DNA of 64,000 bases from Symbiodinium natans (Eukaryota; Sar; Dinophyceae; Suessiales; Symbiodiniaceae): NCBI GenBank assembly GCA_905221605.1, contig CAJNDS010002140.1, positions 101,001-165,000 of the forward strand. The letters are read 5' to 3'. Positions 21,425-33,596 of this stretch are shown one piece after another. Under the pieces are notes generated by a model that saw only the letters and a program-made list of their open reading frames with translations, was not told the origin of the DNA and did no database searches. Numbering within the stretch: position 1 is the first letter of the stretch; every line of letters starts with the position of its first letter. Both the position numbers and the translations under genes were made by a program.

Positions 21425-24400
21425 AGGTGTGGGCATGCATAGACTGCAGCAGCTTGTTTGCTTTGTGCACCGCCAAGGCTACACCGATCACATCGACCTC
21501 GACACGGGGAAGGCTTGCCGGGGGCCTGGAGTTGGAGCGTCAGGAAGGGTGAGCCACAGCTGAGGCGCAGTTGGGCTCATCGGACACGACTGGGATGGGA
21601 CTCATTATGGAGTGCGTGGCGCATGCCATGGGCTGGATATCAAACCAGGCACGGTCGCTAAGACTTACTGTCTGTCTGCCAAAAGATGTGGGCTGGACTG
21701 CAGGAGTTCCTCGAACGCGTCAACTTGACATTGTCATCCTATGCAAATATTCCACCTCCAGCAAAAGCTGGGTTCTCCTGGAACTTCACTCGGGGGCCGA
21801 GGGGCTGGGTCCCTCGCTACTTCGAAGAGGCAACGGGGGCACTGCTGGCAGAGGCAGGGCATCCAGTAATTCTTCATATGAGACAGACACACATGGTGTG
21901 ACCAAGGCCGGGGACAAAGTAGACGGTGTTTGGTCAGTTATGTCAACTGGCCTCTTCTATGTTGGAGTGCCCTGGTGTCGACATTGCTGAGGGGGTGAGA
22001 GAGCGAGGCGTCAAACCAGAGGGGCCTAATGCTGAGGTGATGTTTGTGCAGACATATGTACTGAACAAGCGGATTCAGTGCCTGGGACTTGCATCAATCC
22101 TGTGACAATGTACGCGTGCGGCGCAAGTATCTGCCGTGCCTTGCACGCAGGCAGTCGGAAGCTTCTGGCTTGATTGTGAGGCTGACCGAAACGTGCCTCG
22201 CCACGCCGTGTTGATGACAGCAGCATATGCCAGCACTGCATGCAAGGCTAAGAGGAGTGCTACATTGCGTAAAATTGAGCCTGGAAGTATGAGGCTGATG
22301 GACAAAGTGGACTGGCACAGCATGCTGTGCCTGCAAGCCTATGCCTCCACAGAGACTCAGCTTTGATAACTCGACGGGGTGATCGCTATCACGAAAGCTG
22401 GCCTCTAAAGTTCGATTACGAATGCGATAGATCCTGTGGGGTGGGGGGGGCCAACGGGGGTCGTGCCACGAAATGACGTGTCCTTGAACCCATTGTCCCG
22501 CCTGCCCCGGCCGCCGCCGCCCCCCTGCCGCCGCCTTGATAGTATATGCTTTGTAGTATGATGTCACACTGACTGTGCTACAAGTGCGGATGATGCTTCG
22601 GATGTTGCATCATCAGTTGGTATTGATGGTGTCTTATTTTACGACGCATTTGTTAATCCTGTATCGTTATCAAAAGTTATCAAGACATGAATTATGTTTT
22701 CATTTTGGTGAAGTGCTCGGTGAAGTGCTCGGGAAAGTAACAGTAACTTGTTCTCGAACAAGGGTCTGGCAGCGCCACGTCTTGTTTGTGACATCACACA
22801 CATGACCCTTCTTGGAGATCTGAGGGTGATGCGGTGCTCATACTTCGTTCGTTGTCGCGTGTCGCGCTCGTTCGAGAGTGCATGTGATGACGCCCAAATG
22901 AAGTGGGTTCGGAGTCGGTTACCTTTGTTTCACCCGGGGGCCGGGGGGGGGGGGGGAAGATTTTGTTCAGGTCATGTATGAGAAAGGCAGTTGATAACGC
23001 TCCTGCGCTAAAAAATATGCTGTCATGAGTTCTTGGTGTTCCATGCACAGCTTTGTTATACAGTTCTATTACGCATGCCAATTTATGCTGTGCACGCATA
23101 AGTGCAAGGTGTTGCAGGGTACTTTTGCATCGGCAAGGAGGCAGTATATACAACGTAGTGCGCTTTATGTACAGTTCACCTTACAGATCCCGTGAGACAG
23201 GTCTTAACTTAGCACATCTTACTCTGGTTAAACTATAGCCATGGCTGCTTTACGGTTGCGCAAGATATCGCATGTTTAATCATCCGGAAGCCAAACGGAT
23301 TATGCAGCACATAAAATGAAGATCACGTAAACTGAGTTAGACAACAACACATGATCAAAAGCACACAACTTAGAAGTTTGATAACGAAGACATGAATAAG
23401 CGAAGACCGTGACCAGTGTTAGTAGTCAAGAATGAACATGATTGCCACAAAGCAAGCCTTAAATGTATGATGGCCAGGAAGCAGAAAAAGGGTTCAGGAT
23501 CTCTTAAAGGTTGCTGCTGTGGGGTGCAGCTTGTGTACCCGCCTATCGGACCAGAGGCCTGGATGCACAAAAAGCGTTTAGTCGCCACAATGTGCTGGCG
23601 CCGCACTGACTTTCTTCAAGAACAAAGAGGTTGGGGCTTAGGGTTATTTCTTTCTTTCTGTCTTTGCCTTCTTGCAATGTTCCCTCTTTCCAAAGACCAT
23701 TTCCAAGAACACAGCAAGAAACAAAAAATCTGGAGGTGGGGATCGTCTAGGATTTTTGCAGAGACTTCTGGGCATTTCTGAGATGGAAGGAGACCCAGAC
23801 CGCACCAGAAACGCCATCATCCTTCAACCAGGATCATACACCCGAAGCCTGAATCTGAGCCAATGCTCGCTTGCCGCTGGTGGCCTGGGCGTGCCTCAGG
23901 AATACTCTCCTCATCACTTAGACTTAGACCTCATTACACATGGCAAAACTAGATGCAGCTTCTCGATGCACCCCTGGAATCTCTGCATTAGCTTCCCTCA
24001 CCCCCAAGTGCAGCGTGCGGATGCTAAGAATGTCGTGGAGGGGTACAATGGCACTGGCATCCCAATGCTTATGAACAATCAGGGCATGTGCGAAGGAATT
24101 GTTTGGCCGGAGGCGCTGGCTGGGGGAGCATGAACATGGCGGTGGGACTTGCAGTGGCATGGCCTGGCAACATTACGCCATTACGCGTGGTCCCTGACAG
24201 GCTGATGGCTATTATCCCTTCACTGAAGAGATCACTGCTGCATGGCTTGCCGACCGCAGGGCCGGGCCCCCAAGTTTCCTGGAGGTATGGCTTTGTTCTG
24301 AGAATTCTCGTACCTCATCGATGCCAGGTTTGTGGACATCGAGGTCAAGAATACTGTTCGATGCCGGCTATTCACACCATGTGGAACCGCGTTGTTGGAC

Positions 24401-25325
24401 GTGCTCTTCATCCAAACATTGAGATGTTTGGGTACCCACTGCTATCCAAATGGTCATCCTATGTCCTGCAAATTCCATACTACACCACGCATCCTGTGAA
24501 TTCCTTTCCGTCCTTCCTGAAGCTGTTCGCAGCTCAGCTTCTGCGGCCACTTCTGGTCTCATGACCTTGCAACATGATCTGCTCTGGGATTACACTGCCC
24601 AGGTTCAAGGAGGGATGGCTCGCTGACTGGGCTAACTATAACAGTGCCCTGCATGAATCGCTGGGGTGCCAAATTTGCTACATTTCGGAATTCCGGAGAT
24701 GTGCGATGTGCCGTCTGAGGCAGCGTGTTCTACGGAGGTTCAGATCGCTATGGAGTTGGCGCTGGGCCTGACATTGTTTGGTGTTCTGGGAAAGAGTACA
24801 ACGCCGACATGCCGCTGGGCTAAGTGCTGCAGATTAGCGAGGCATTCTTTGGGTGCAAAACGTGATGAGATATTCTTCTGCCCAGGTACACCGACAATGC
24901 TTCTAAAGCCGACTGCCGCACTTGGAGTCCAGAGGCAGTTGCCGGCTGGCTGCCAGCATCTCCTGAGGTCATCAAGGCGCCCTTGGCAGGGATGGCAGGG
25001 CACATGTCGCAAAGCATGTAGCAGTGTAGTGGATGTGGCAGGGACACCTCTTGCACATGATGGCGAACGGCGAGTCGGTGATCCCAGTTCCTGGGACCGA
25101 CTACCATGTCCTCTGGCGCAAGGCCCGGAACTTGTTTTGGTGCACGGACCGGAAGTGTTGCACACCAACATGAGAAAGGCAATGGTGGATCCTGGCAAGA
25201 ACTGGTCAAGCTACATTACGTTGATTGACCTGAGCACCGAGCTACTGGGTTTGAGCACGCTGTGGCTTGGAGCTGAGTTCTACCGTCTGGATCTCAGCCG
25301 CATCTCCGCTGCTGGGGCTCCCTAG
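21425..25325 (+). other. Further exon-like segments, probably one or more cysteine-rich secreted proteins
   Basis: Coding-like + strand segments with AG|G borders include 21686-21850 (LQEFLERVNLTLSSYANIP), 22053-22150 (DICTEQADSVPGTCINPVT), 24010-24115 (NVVEGYNGTGIPMLMNNQG), 24201-24284 (ADGYYPFTEEITAAWLADR), 24652-24735 (NRWGAKFATFRNSGDVRCA), 24740-24820 (GSDRYGVGAGPDIVWCSGK), 24883-25020 (YTDNASKADCRTWSPEAVA) and 25041-25170 (MMANGESVIPVPGTDYHVL). Regular Cys and Trp residues suggest an extracellular protein, perhaps continuing the gene at 20182. Exon joins could not be proven and no family is recognised. G-rich and C-rich runs lie at 22437-22450, 22511-22535 and 22945-22957. Confidence 0.35.
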
Positions 25326-26369
25326 GGCTGCAAATGATATCCGAGCAATGTTCTGACCGGGTACTGCGTGAGCATTGGCGTACGGACGTGCTTGGCATGT
25401 ACGGGCCGGCATGAGACTCTTTCCCAGGCTCGGCGCACATTTAGGTCGAAATCGTGCCTCCGCCTAGGCGCCCGTCTCGCGTTAGATACCCAGCGATCGA
25501 GGTGACTCGAATGTGATAGTGGCAAAAGAGCCATCCTTTCCGGCCTCGGCTTCTCTTGGACGGGTCCGCTTTGTGCGCCAGGGCACTTCGGAATGTTTTT
25601 CATTCCTGCTCCTGCCCTGGTCCCGCGCGCAAGCTCTTCGCGAAGTTGTGTCGAATGTACCATACTGTACCTGTCTAAAGAACATTTCCACATTCTTCCA
25701 CTCTTTGGGGTCTACACCGGCATGATAGAGTGATTCAGGCGTGTCACTTACTTGCACCCGAGGCAACAACACGAACCACTTCACCAGCGCCCGCGGATAC
25801 CATGAGGAAGTGCCTCTATAGACTTGAGCGATCTCTAGCGGACTCGAGCGTGAAGTTTTGATGTATGTGGCTAATCTTTTGACACGACACGAGACTTTGA
25901 AGCCCCGGAGTTGATGGAAAGCTTTGCAAAGCCTCATGTGTCTCAACATTTGTCGCACTTTTCCCGAATATACCGTGGTACAGCATCAGCGGACGCAAAA
26001 AGGAAGCAGAGTAAAACGCAGCATGGAGCCGGGCATGTGCCACAATGTGCCACATGCACAGAGTCGATGCGTAGAAAGACTGCAAGGTCCAGACATGAGC
26101 TCAGGTTGGCCAGTTCATGATTTGCATCCCAAAGTCGCTTCAATTCTGCCATGGTGTCCAGGTGATCACTTTCACGTGATGGGCGGCTTGTGGTGCACAT
26201 GGTGCCAGTAAAGCGAGGGGATGCGTGCCGTGCGGCTGAGTATGCGTGACCCCTTGGGATCAAAAGAGACATCTGACGAGGAATTAGAAATCGACCTTTT
26301 CGCTTGGCGGTGCGGGCGTATGCAGTGGTGCGGGGCTGTAGTTAAGTTTGAAGCTTGCCAGCATCCACA
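25326..26369. other. No gene recognised
   Basis: Short open frames on both strands mirror each other and carry no motif. No repeat or RNA gene was seen. Confidence 0.4.
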
Positions 26370-26388
26370 ACCTTAGCCATTTTGGCTT
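26370..26388 (+). other. Relic of the dinoflagellate spliced leader embedded in the genome
   Basis: CCTTAGCCATTTTGGCT matches the dinoflagellate spliced leader (CCGTAGCCATTTTGGCTCAAG) at 16 of its first 17 bases; the last four differ. The spliced leader normally exists only on mature mRNAs. A genomic copy in front of an open frame is the known mark of an mRNA that was reverse-transcribed and reinserted. Confidence 0.6.
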
Positions 26389-26419
26389 TGTTCAGAACAT
26401 CAGCCTAGCCGTTTGCTGC

Positions 26420-26803
26420 ATGGCTGCTATGCACACAGGTGCCATGTCTGTCCGTCCCGCCCTCAGCTGCGGCAGATTCCGACCATTTTTAGCAGCCGCG
26501 GCGGCCTTGCCAAGGCGCCCAGCGCTCCTTACTGGTAGGGGTGCTGGTGATGCGCTTCATGTGCGCCGAGTGCGACCCGGCAAATACCACAAACCCAAGG
26601 ACGTGCATGCGGGCATGCATTGTTCACTCTGTCCACGAGGCAAAGTGCAATCAGGGACATTGACATTCGGAGGGTCAGCTGCAGAAGAGCAAGAGCAGTG
26701 GAGATTCCTTGGCATCTTGGGCTTTGATTTCTTTCGCCGGCATTCTGCATTTTTCGTTCTCAAGCCGAGCCTGTCCTTGTCATGGGGCCGTACGATGCTG
26801 TAA
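26420..26803 (+). CDS. Hypothetical protein downstream of the spliced-leader relic (127 aa)
   Basis: The first ATG lies 32 bases after the relic leader and opens a frame to TAA 26801-26803. The N-terminus is rich in Ala and Arg without acidic residues (SVRPALSCGRFRPFLAAAAA), like a mitochondrial or plastid presequence. A basic stretch follows (HVRRVRPGKYHKPKDVH), and the second half looks less constrained. If the locus is a retrocopy, it may be a decayed gene. No family is recognised. Confidence 0.35.
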   Translation: MAAMHTGAMSVRPALSCGRFRPFLAAAAALPRRPALLTGRGAGDALHVRRVRPGKYHKPKDVHAGMHCSLCPRGKVQSGTLTFGGSAAEEQEQWRFLGILGFDFFRRHSAFFVLKPSLSLSWGRTML

Positions 26804-29391
26804 GGGTTGCCAGGGTTTGTACTGTCAGAAGATTTTCTGTGAGGCACAGGCTATAGGTCCTTGAAAACAATGTTCAGCACATCATATGCACAGTCTTTGC
26901 ACATTGGTTGAGCACCTTGGGGGGGGGTACATTTTCAGCACATGTGTTAAGCAACTTGGCGGCTCAGCAAACACACGCAAGATCACGCAAGCACATTTGG
27001 AGCATTTTTCGGCACATGCATTGCAGGCGCTTAAGCTGGGTGCATACAATGTGTACCAAATGTGCGAAACCCATGTGCGAAACCCTTGTGCTCCAAAAGC
27101 TCGGGTACTTAACCCATGTATTTTGTGCAAAAACCCGGGTTCTTACCCCATGTGCACAAAATGCGCATCCCGGGCGCTAAAATAATGTTTTGGCTGGCCT
27201 ATAGCCTGTGCCTCAAGAAATCTCATCATTGTACTGGTACTCTGTCGTTTTATGTCATTGCTTCTGAATTTGGAGCTGCGGAGCGTTTCGCTCAGGCAAG
27301 TTTGGTTACGCCGGGCTCTGGGTTGCTCACAGGGGTGTTTGGGCTCCAGCGGTGCTTGGGCTCTCGCCCGACCTTCACAGGCGATCGGCACGGGCCGGTA
27401 TGAAATTCGGCTGAGGCAGGCTGCGAGAGATGCGCAGATCCTGCAGTTGCCCAGTAGGATTATTATAGGATGCATCCCTATGTCAGGCTTCACAACATCT
27501 TGCATGAAGACCAGGCCTTGACCTGAGAAGCTCTCAGCGCCCTCCCCACGCGTAAAAGCTAACGGGGTGGACATTGAGAAAGTCCGAGGTCTTGCCTAGA
27601 CCAGATTTGGAGATCTTCCTCGATGAGGATTGGCCGAAGCAGGCCAAATTCTCGGCCTGCCAGCGTGCGCAGGCCTGCCAAGTGTTGGGGCAAAATGCAC
27701 GGTATAGGATGATTTGAGCCTTGAGCCACCTGCTAGGACGTCCCAGCAAGGAAGACTCACGGAATGCTCGTCCCAGGGCAGACGCTCGACTGCACATGGC
27801 TGGCCAAATCTGCGGGGGCCTCCTGGAATGCTTCAATCGGCACCAAGGCATGGTGAGTGGGGCCCGTGGGAAGTCGGAATGTTGCCTTGCCCTTAGACAC
27901 GTCCTACATGGGTAGGGGGCGAGGCAGTGCCGGGCAACACTGCGGACCATGAGGTATCAAACAATTCGGCCTCACATCTGGTACTTTGTGGCTCGGCCTG
28001 CCGGTGTAAAGAGCGTGCAACTGAAGATGCCGGGTGCACCTCCCGTGATGTCAAGCGATTCGCTGGAGCATGCCCCTTTGCAAGGCTCTCTCTGACTGTC
28101 CAGATCAGATTGCCCGGGGCATGCCCGGAGACCGGAGTTTTAGCAGCTTGGCATCATGTCTCCATGTAAGCTCAGCTTTTTCTGCATCCACCGCTACATT
28201 CGGCAGTGCCAAGGCTATACAGTGGACTACGAGATTCGCTGGAGGCAGCTTGGGATTTCAGCAAGCGAGTCGTTCTTCACCTCGTGAGATGAAGATGGAC
28301 GAAATGAGTGACCCAGGCAGTTCGATGACTCAGAGCTGAGCTTAGAAATGAGGCCCGGATGGCAGTTTTTTGATGGTTCAGGCAGCCCAGCACATCGCAA
28401 GCCGCTTCAAGGTACATGCCAACTGCAACAGCGTTGGTCCTGCTGATGCTCTCGGTGATGGCATGCTGGTTCCTGGCGAGAAGCCGGGCCCTTCGCCAAA
28501 GCCTAGGCTGGGCCGCTGGGCAGAGGGCTCCAGTATTCGAGGCCCAGAGACGCCTTTCGGCCCAGTGCCAGGTCGGCTTCATCCCGTAGTTCGTGGCTTG
28601 TTCTTCGCTGTGAGCCTCCACTGGGCTTCACAGGCACAATGTAATCGCCGAGATGTGGACGGAAGGCCGATAGAGGGAAGGGCCGCTAGCAAAGAGTTCA
28701 GGCACTTCATCTGCTGCACCTCTTGACCTACAAGAAGAACGGCCCACGGCCCAGCCCTGGAAGTGCTGGGTGCAGTTCAAGGAAACATCGGAGCAGTTGT
28801 CGGAGGGGTCAACTTTAGGGTGTCTGACTGCCGCCATCACGGCCATGCAAGCGTGGGTCACTCTAGGTCAGGGTCTGCCAGCTGCAGATGGACTCGCGGA
28901 GGTGCTTTTCATGTTGAGCCAGGCTATTCCCTGAGTTCACAAAGACATCAGCAGCCTTTTGCGCGATCTTCGGATCTAGCTCCATGATGTAGAAATCTGC
29001 CCGAGGTGGCGAGCGCATCTTTGTTGATTGCCCTCGGCCTCAACCATGGAGTCGGCGGTTAAACGAAGTCAGAAAAAGTCTACCTGGTCTACCTCGTACC
29101 ATGCCCAAGCACTCAGGCAATAGCTCAGGGCTATACCCTGGTTCGCTCAAAGTTGAGCGAGGCAGGGGCTACCAAACCGGAATAACGGCCTAGTTGCCGT
29201 TGTCATGGATGTTGCATGCAAGATCAACTCTGTTATCGAAGGTTGAGCTACTGGTCCCCGTGGTGACCGTGATTACGATGTTGCATGTGGCGTTGGTAGC
29301 GATGGGAAAGCTACAGGCCGAGGAGTGGTCTCAGTGCAGAGATTGAATTTGGCCAGTACTTGGCAAAATGTTGTGAGACGACGTGCATGAG
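26804..29391. other. Unassigned region
   Basis: Degenerate repeats occupy 26880-27180 (separate entry). Exon-like segments occur near 28170-28255 (FCIHRYIRQCQGYTVDYEI, ending WRQ) and might belong to the extracellular part of the membrane-protein gene that follows, but no join could be shown. Open frames on the two strands at 27250-27950 mirror each other; neither is convincing. Confidence 0.3.
26880..27180. repeat. Degenerate GCACATG/CATGTGC-rich repeat block
   Basis: Motifs such as ATGTGCGAAACCC (twice in a row at 27058-27085), CCCATGTGCACAAAATG and TCAGCACATGTG recur in both orientations over about 300 bp, with a run of nine Gs at 26921-26930. Confidence 0.5.
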
Positions 29392-30162
29392 GATTTCAAG
29401 TACCACGAGAACGAAGGCCTCGTTGGCTGGATCCTCCTTACCGTTCGCTTGAGTCTCTTCGCCTGGTTTCGTAGCGGCTTCTCAGTGGCAAGCAGCCTCA
29501 AAAGCAGCCTCAAACATCTCAACACACACAAAACTCCGCGGGCTTTTTTGGCCGTGATTCAGGCATCCAGCACCTGCGAACATCAGGCCTGAGTGCTTTG
29601 ATCTGGTCGCGCGACTAGAGGGACCACCCCTTTTTGCCATCCCCTTTGCCATGGCGTCGAGTGCATGACCTTTACTGATAGATGCTGATTGCAGGTGGCA
29701 TGAAGCTCCAGAACTTTTTGCAACTGTTCGAGATTGCTGGGTCGGCGTACTTCCTGGCATTTCCCATTATCTTCGTGCTGATTCAGGCCTGTTCGCGACT
29801 TTCAGGGTTCAGATAAGATACAGTTACAGTAATCAATGACGATTATGTTTGTGTTTTGGCTGGTTTGCTTACACTTTGATGTCTTGTCTGTGTCGAGAGC
29901 ACAGTCTGACACGCTGCCGGAAAAACCGATAGAACACTTTCTTCGGACGCGTGAAGGTACTTGCGCCCTATCTTCAACATCCAATCTTGCAGACGACGCT
30001 GCTGGCCGAGACCTGAGTCGTTGAGTGGTCCTTGTTCGGCCGCTCGGACTCGCAGCTCGTGGAGGATTGCGGCGGATTGGGCTGAAATTGAGCGAGGCCG
30101 TCCAAACAGCATCGTGGCTGTGGCTTGCAGACCTCTTCCTCAAGCGTGGCAGCTATTTCGAG
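29392..30162 (+). CDS. GPR180/TMEM145-like seven-helix protein, C-terminal exons (partial)
   Basis: Four exons join in phase: 29392-29506, 29695-29786, 29957-30007 and 30097-30162, with GC, GC and GA donors and AG|G acceptors. They read FKYHENEGLVGWILLTVRLS, then MKLQNFLQLFEIAGSAYFLA plus a helix ending FVLIQ, then VLAPYLQHPILQTTLLA, then AVQTASWLWLADLFLKRGSY. This is the order of the last helices of the rhodopsin-like GPCR transmembrane family that contains GPR180 (intimal thickness receptor) and TMEM145: a helix after an H-E-Y loop, a FLALP-type helix, an APY/W-Q loop, and a final Q-T-A helix before SxYF. The N-terminal lumenal domain and first helices were not found, and the 3' end beyond 30162 is unclear. 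The assignment is from memory of the family pattern. Confidence 0.5.
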
Positions 30163-31917
30163 GCTTGCTATGTGGGCATGCCACACCAGTTCGTATCCGA
30201 AGTCACCAATGACTCTCCTGGATCGAACTCCCAGATCTGGCTTATGATTTTGCAACATAAGATTCCAAATGGTCCAGGAATGAGCCTTCTCAGCGAAGCT
30301 TGTCCATCCATGCCGTACATTCACCTGCGACATTTAGCTCATTTACTCGCCCAGTCGTTGTTTTCGTCGAGTTGCTGTGTGATTTCAGCTTGTCCTGCCT
30401 GTCCTGTGGCGTGTCCGGTGGATGAGGATGTCCAGTCTTGGTTCCAGACATTGGCTGTAGCCTGCAGCAACTTGTGTAGTCGCACGTTGGGTGTCAATCC
30501 GAAGACGCATTCTGTACTTGCCTCACCAGTAGAGTCCAATGAGTCCAGACCTCTCGCCCCAGCGAATCTTGGAGGTCTCGGAGTTGAGCGCATCGATCCT
30601 GCCAGGGGCAACATGGCCGCAAGATGCCACAAGGTTTCAGGGAGACTGCACATCGTGTTGCTTCTACCTGACGTGCAACGAGCATGGTATGTTGTGATGC
30701 CGGCATCTGCCCAAGGTGAAGACCTTGAAATCGAAGGCAAGGTGAGCTGAGGCTGGGCACTGTGCGACACACGCGCAACATCTAGCACAGCGACGTGCTT
30801 TGCCCACGATTGCATCCTGAATCCCTAACGGACACAAAGCGTGGAAGCAAACCAACGACGGGTAGACGCCACACGTGAACGTCAACCAACCAGTTACCCA
30901 ACAACGTCGTAAGCCTCCTCTGCAACTGTGGGGCTTCAGTTTGTGACTGCAGATTGCGTGTGGTCATGAGGGCTGCGGGTGTGGGTCCTGCAGTCGGCAG
31001 GCCGGCACCGGACAGCCTTGGGAAGCTCCGCGGAAGGGATGGGATTCGCTTCTTCTAGCCATTGTAGCCAACGAGCCGAAGCCAACAACCCGAAGCTGAG
31101 GGGCTGGTGGGGCAGACCTGCCAAAACCCCTATAAACCCCTATAAACCTTAACGCAATTCACGCAACTGTATGGACAGCGGTGAGCCTACAGAATACAAG
31201 ATCTAATTTGAACATCGACTGTCGTTTCGAAACCTCACGGGACACCTGCCTAAGACTTCAAGCGTAGTGCGTGAACGTGCTTCATGCGAAAATGCCTGAA
31301 AAACATGTCCCGAGTCCCGCGGAAGACACACCAGTTTTCATTATCTGCCTCATCGAAAAGCCAAAATTCAACTCTATTGACTGTCTTGAAGTTCGTGGAC
31401 TTTTCCCATTGCCTGTTGATAAGCAGCTTGTCAGCATACGGCTGAAATCAACCGTTGTCATGCCCAATGGGCCAATGGGTTCTCTCCAAGCATGCTCACA
31501 CCGACAGGTGCCTGGAGCCAGTCCTCAACCTAACGACAATTACGAACGAATTCGTTTGTGCACCACTCTCGCGCTGCATCGAAGATGCTTTGATTGCGGG
31601 TTGTACAGATGCTTCCGAGCTGCACTAGTTTGAGGGATAGTCTTGTCTTTGTGAGTTTTTGCTCAGTTTTGCTGAGGGGGTTCATTGCTGTATCGCATGT
31701 TCTCTTCAGGGGCTCCAGGTTTCTCCTCATCGTCGGGTCGAGGATCCATGTACCCGGCCTTGCCATTTGCCAGGGAAGCTAAGCTGAGCAACGCCCTCGG
31801 CAAACGCACAGCATGGTAGAACTTTGAAAGTACTACACTGTCCATCTTTTGCTTTGAGTCTTTGTTTTGTTGTTATCTCTCTCTCTCTCTCTTGCTGTCT
31901 CTCTCTCTCTCTCTCTT

Positions 31918-31965
<48 letters not shown>

Positions 31966-33215
31966 CCACACTCATGCCTCTTAACATGCACACCCAATGA
32001 TCTCTTCGCATTCCTTGATTGGAATGGAAGTGGTAGGAGGCAAAGCAAGCAAAAACTTACAATCGAATTCGGAATAGCGCACGCACCTGATGTGCAGGCA
32101 TGCACTTTGCGTCTCACTGCCTCAGGTCCAGGCCGCCCAAAGGCGGTCAGATGCCTGCGTGGCTCCTGTGCCCAACGCACGACAGTCGGCGACGGACAAA
32201 TATGCGTTTGCTTGCAACACCGACATCGAAGTTATGCCTTCCTGCTCCTTCCTGCTCCGTGTGAGAGTCGACTCCGCAGTCTCTGCGAGTGGTACGAACG
32301 CGACAGGCTTTCCTCCTTTGTGCGGCAGATCAGTACGGCAGCGGCCACCAATGATGGTCAGTGAGAGTGGCGAATCTACAAGTGAGACAATCGGCCTTAG
32401 TGGTGCCTGAAAAGGGTGTGCCAGTGTGCGAAGTGCCAGATCATGATCTCAGCAGCCTTGGCACAGCTGCGCACAGCCCATTGCAGGCATGAGTCGTGGG
32501 TGAGTGTTAGAGTATCCAGCATCAGGCCGACTTCGACTACGTGATACCGAAAACTCAGTCGTTCTCATTCAGAACCGCGCGGCAACCTGAGCCAGAATGG
32601 CACAGCTGCAGTCTGTTTTTTCTCAGTACGTCACTGTCAAGGTCCCATCCACCAACGTTCCTCCTCGGGGTGCATGCACCCAATGAACTGCACGACCTTT
32701 CTTTGCATGTGACATATTTGCATCATGGCAGTCCTGAGATACAGCCGCAGCAGCCGCATGCCGGCGCTCAATGGCAGGCTCTGCTGGCATTGACATGGGT
32801 TCCCTAGTAAGCCACTAGGGAGTCAAAATCTGGCTAGGGCCGCTACTCGCATTGAGATCGGCTTCATGCCTCCACAGCACGGGGGATCATGTGGAGGTTA
32901 GCCTTCATCCGGCTGGGAAGAGTGGCTCGCCTTCAATCGATTATACATCTGACATGCCATAGCGGCTGTTAGCTAGTGCTTCGACCCAGGCTACTGGCCA
33001 AGTTCTTCGCTGAGCCAGCTCAGCCATGGCTGGGGCAGCAGGCCTCTTTGCCTACTTTGAGAAAAGTCCCAGAATCAAAATAACGTAAGTACGCGCCAGA
33101 CTTGGCAGGTACCAAGTTGTCACGGAGAAGAGAGAGGTAGTACTTCCACGCTTCAGCCAGAGACTTCTTGTCGCTGCATTAGGTTGTTGCACATGCTGAT
33201 AAGAAGTTTGCCGTT
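30163..33215. other. No gene recognised; CT microsatellite inside
   Basis: A long frame continues from the previous gene to 30750 but loses coding character. The frame at 31271-31633 has no motif. The small tandem repeat CCCCTATAAA occurs twice at 31130-31149. The (CT)n tract at 31876-31966 is listed separately. Nothing else is supportable. Confidence 0.35.
31876..31966. repeat. (CT)n microsatellite
   Basis: About 90 bp of CT dinucleotides interrupted by TTGCT/TTGCTG. Long Ser-Leu and Arg-Glu frames across it are artefacts. Confidence 0.95.
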
Positions 33216-33596
33216 GTGCCGCTGCGCTTTTTTAAGCTTCGGGTCGTGCAAGCAATTCTTGCATCTCCTCGCTTCTACCACCAATTTTTGGAGCAAGTTG
33301 CTAAGATGGTTTCGCCAGGAGCCTGCTTGGGAAGGCTCCGTGAATCTGAAATCGAAGTACTCAGACGAGGCCAGAAAGCCACAACACGCATGATTTATCA
33401 AGACTTCCTCGTGATGTCTTCATTGTGCACCATACCGATCGATCTAGTTGGACAGGCGCGAATTGACATCTTTGTCGTGGACTCGCGCATTGCCCACCTC
33501 GAGGTGCGTAAGCGATTAAGGCCGCCGTTTGGGGCGTTTGGGCATGCACGTCTTCTCAGCTTAGGACATCCATCAGCAGAAGCAGTGCAGCTTTGA
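33216..33596 (+). other. Open reading region of uncertain frame
   Basis: Two overlapping + strand frames both look plausible here: one reads LASPRFYHQFLEQVAKMVSP, the other FWSKLLRWFRQEPAWEGSV. At most one is coding. No family motif was seen, and splice signals do not decide between them. Confidence 0.25.

Noticed and set aside
31876-32011. Arg-Glu and Ser-Leu repeat 'proteins' at the CT/GA tracts (also 45289-45354)
   Set aside because: Pure dinucleotide repeat, open on both strands; no flanking coding evidence.
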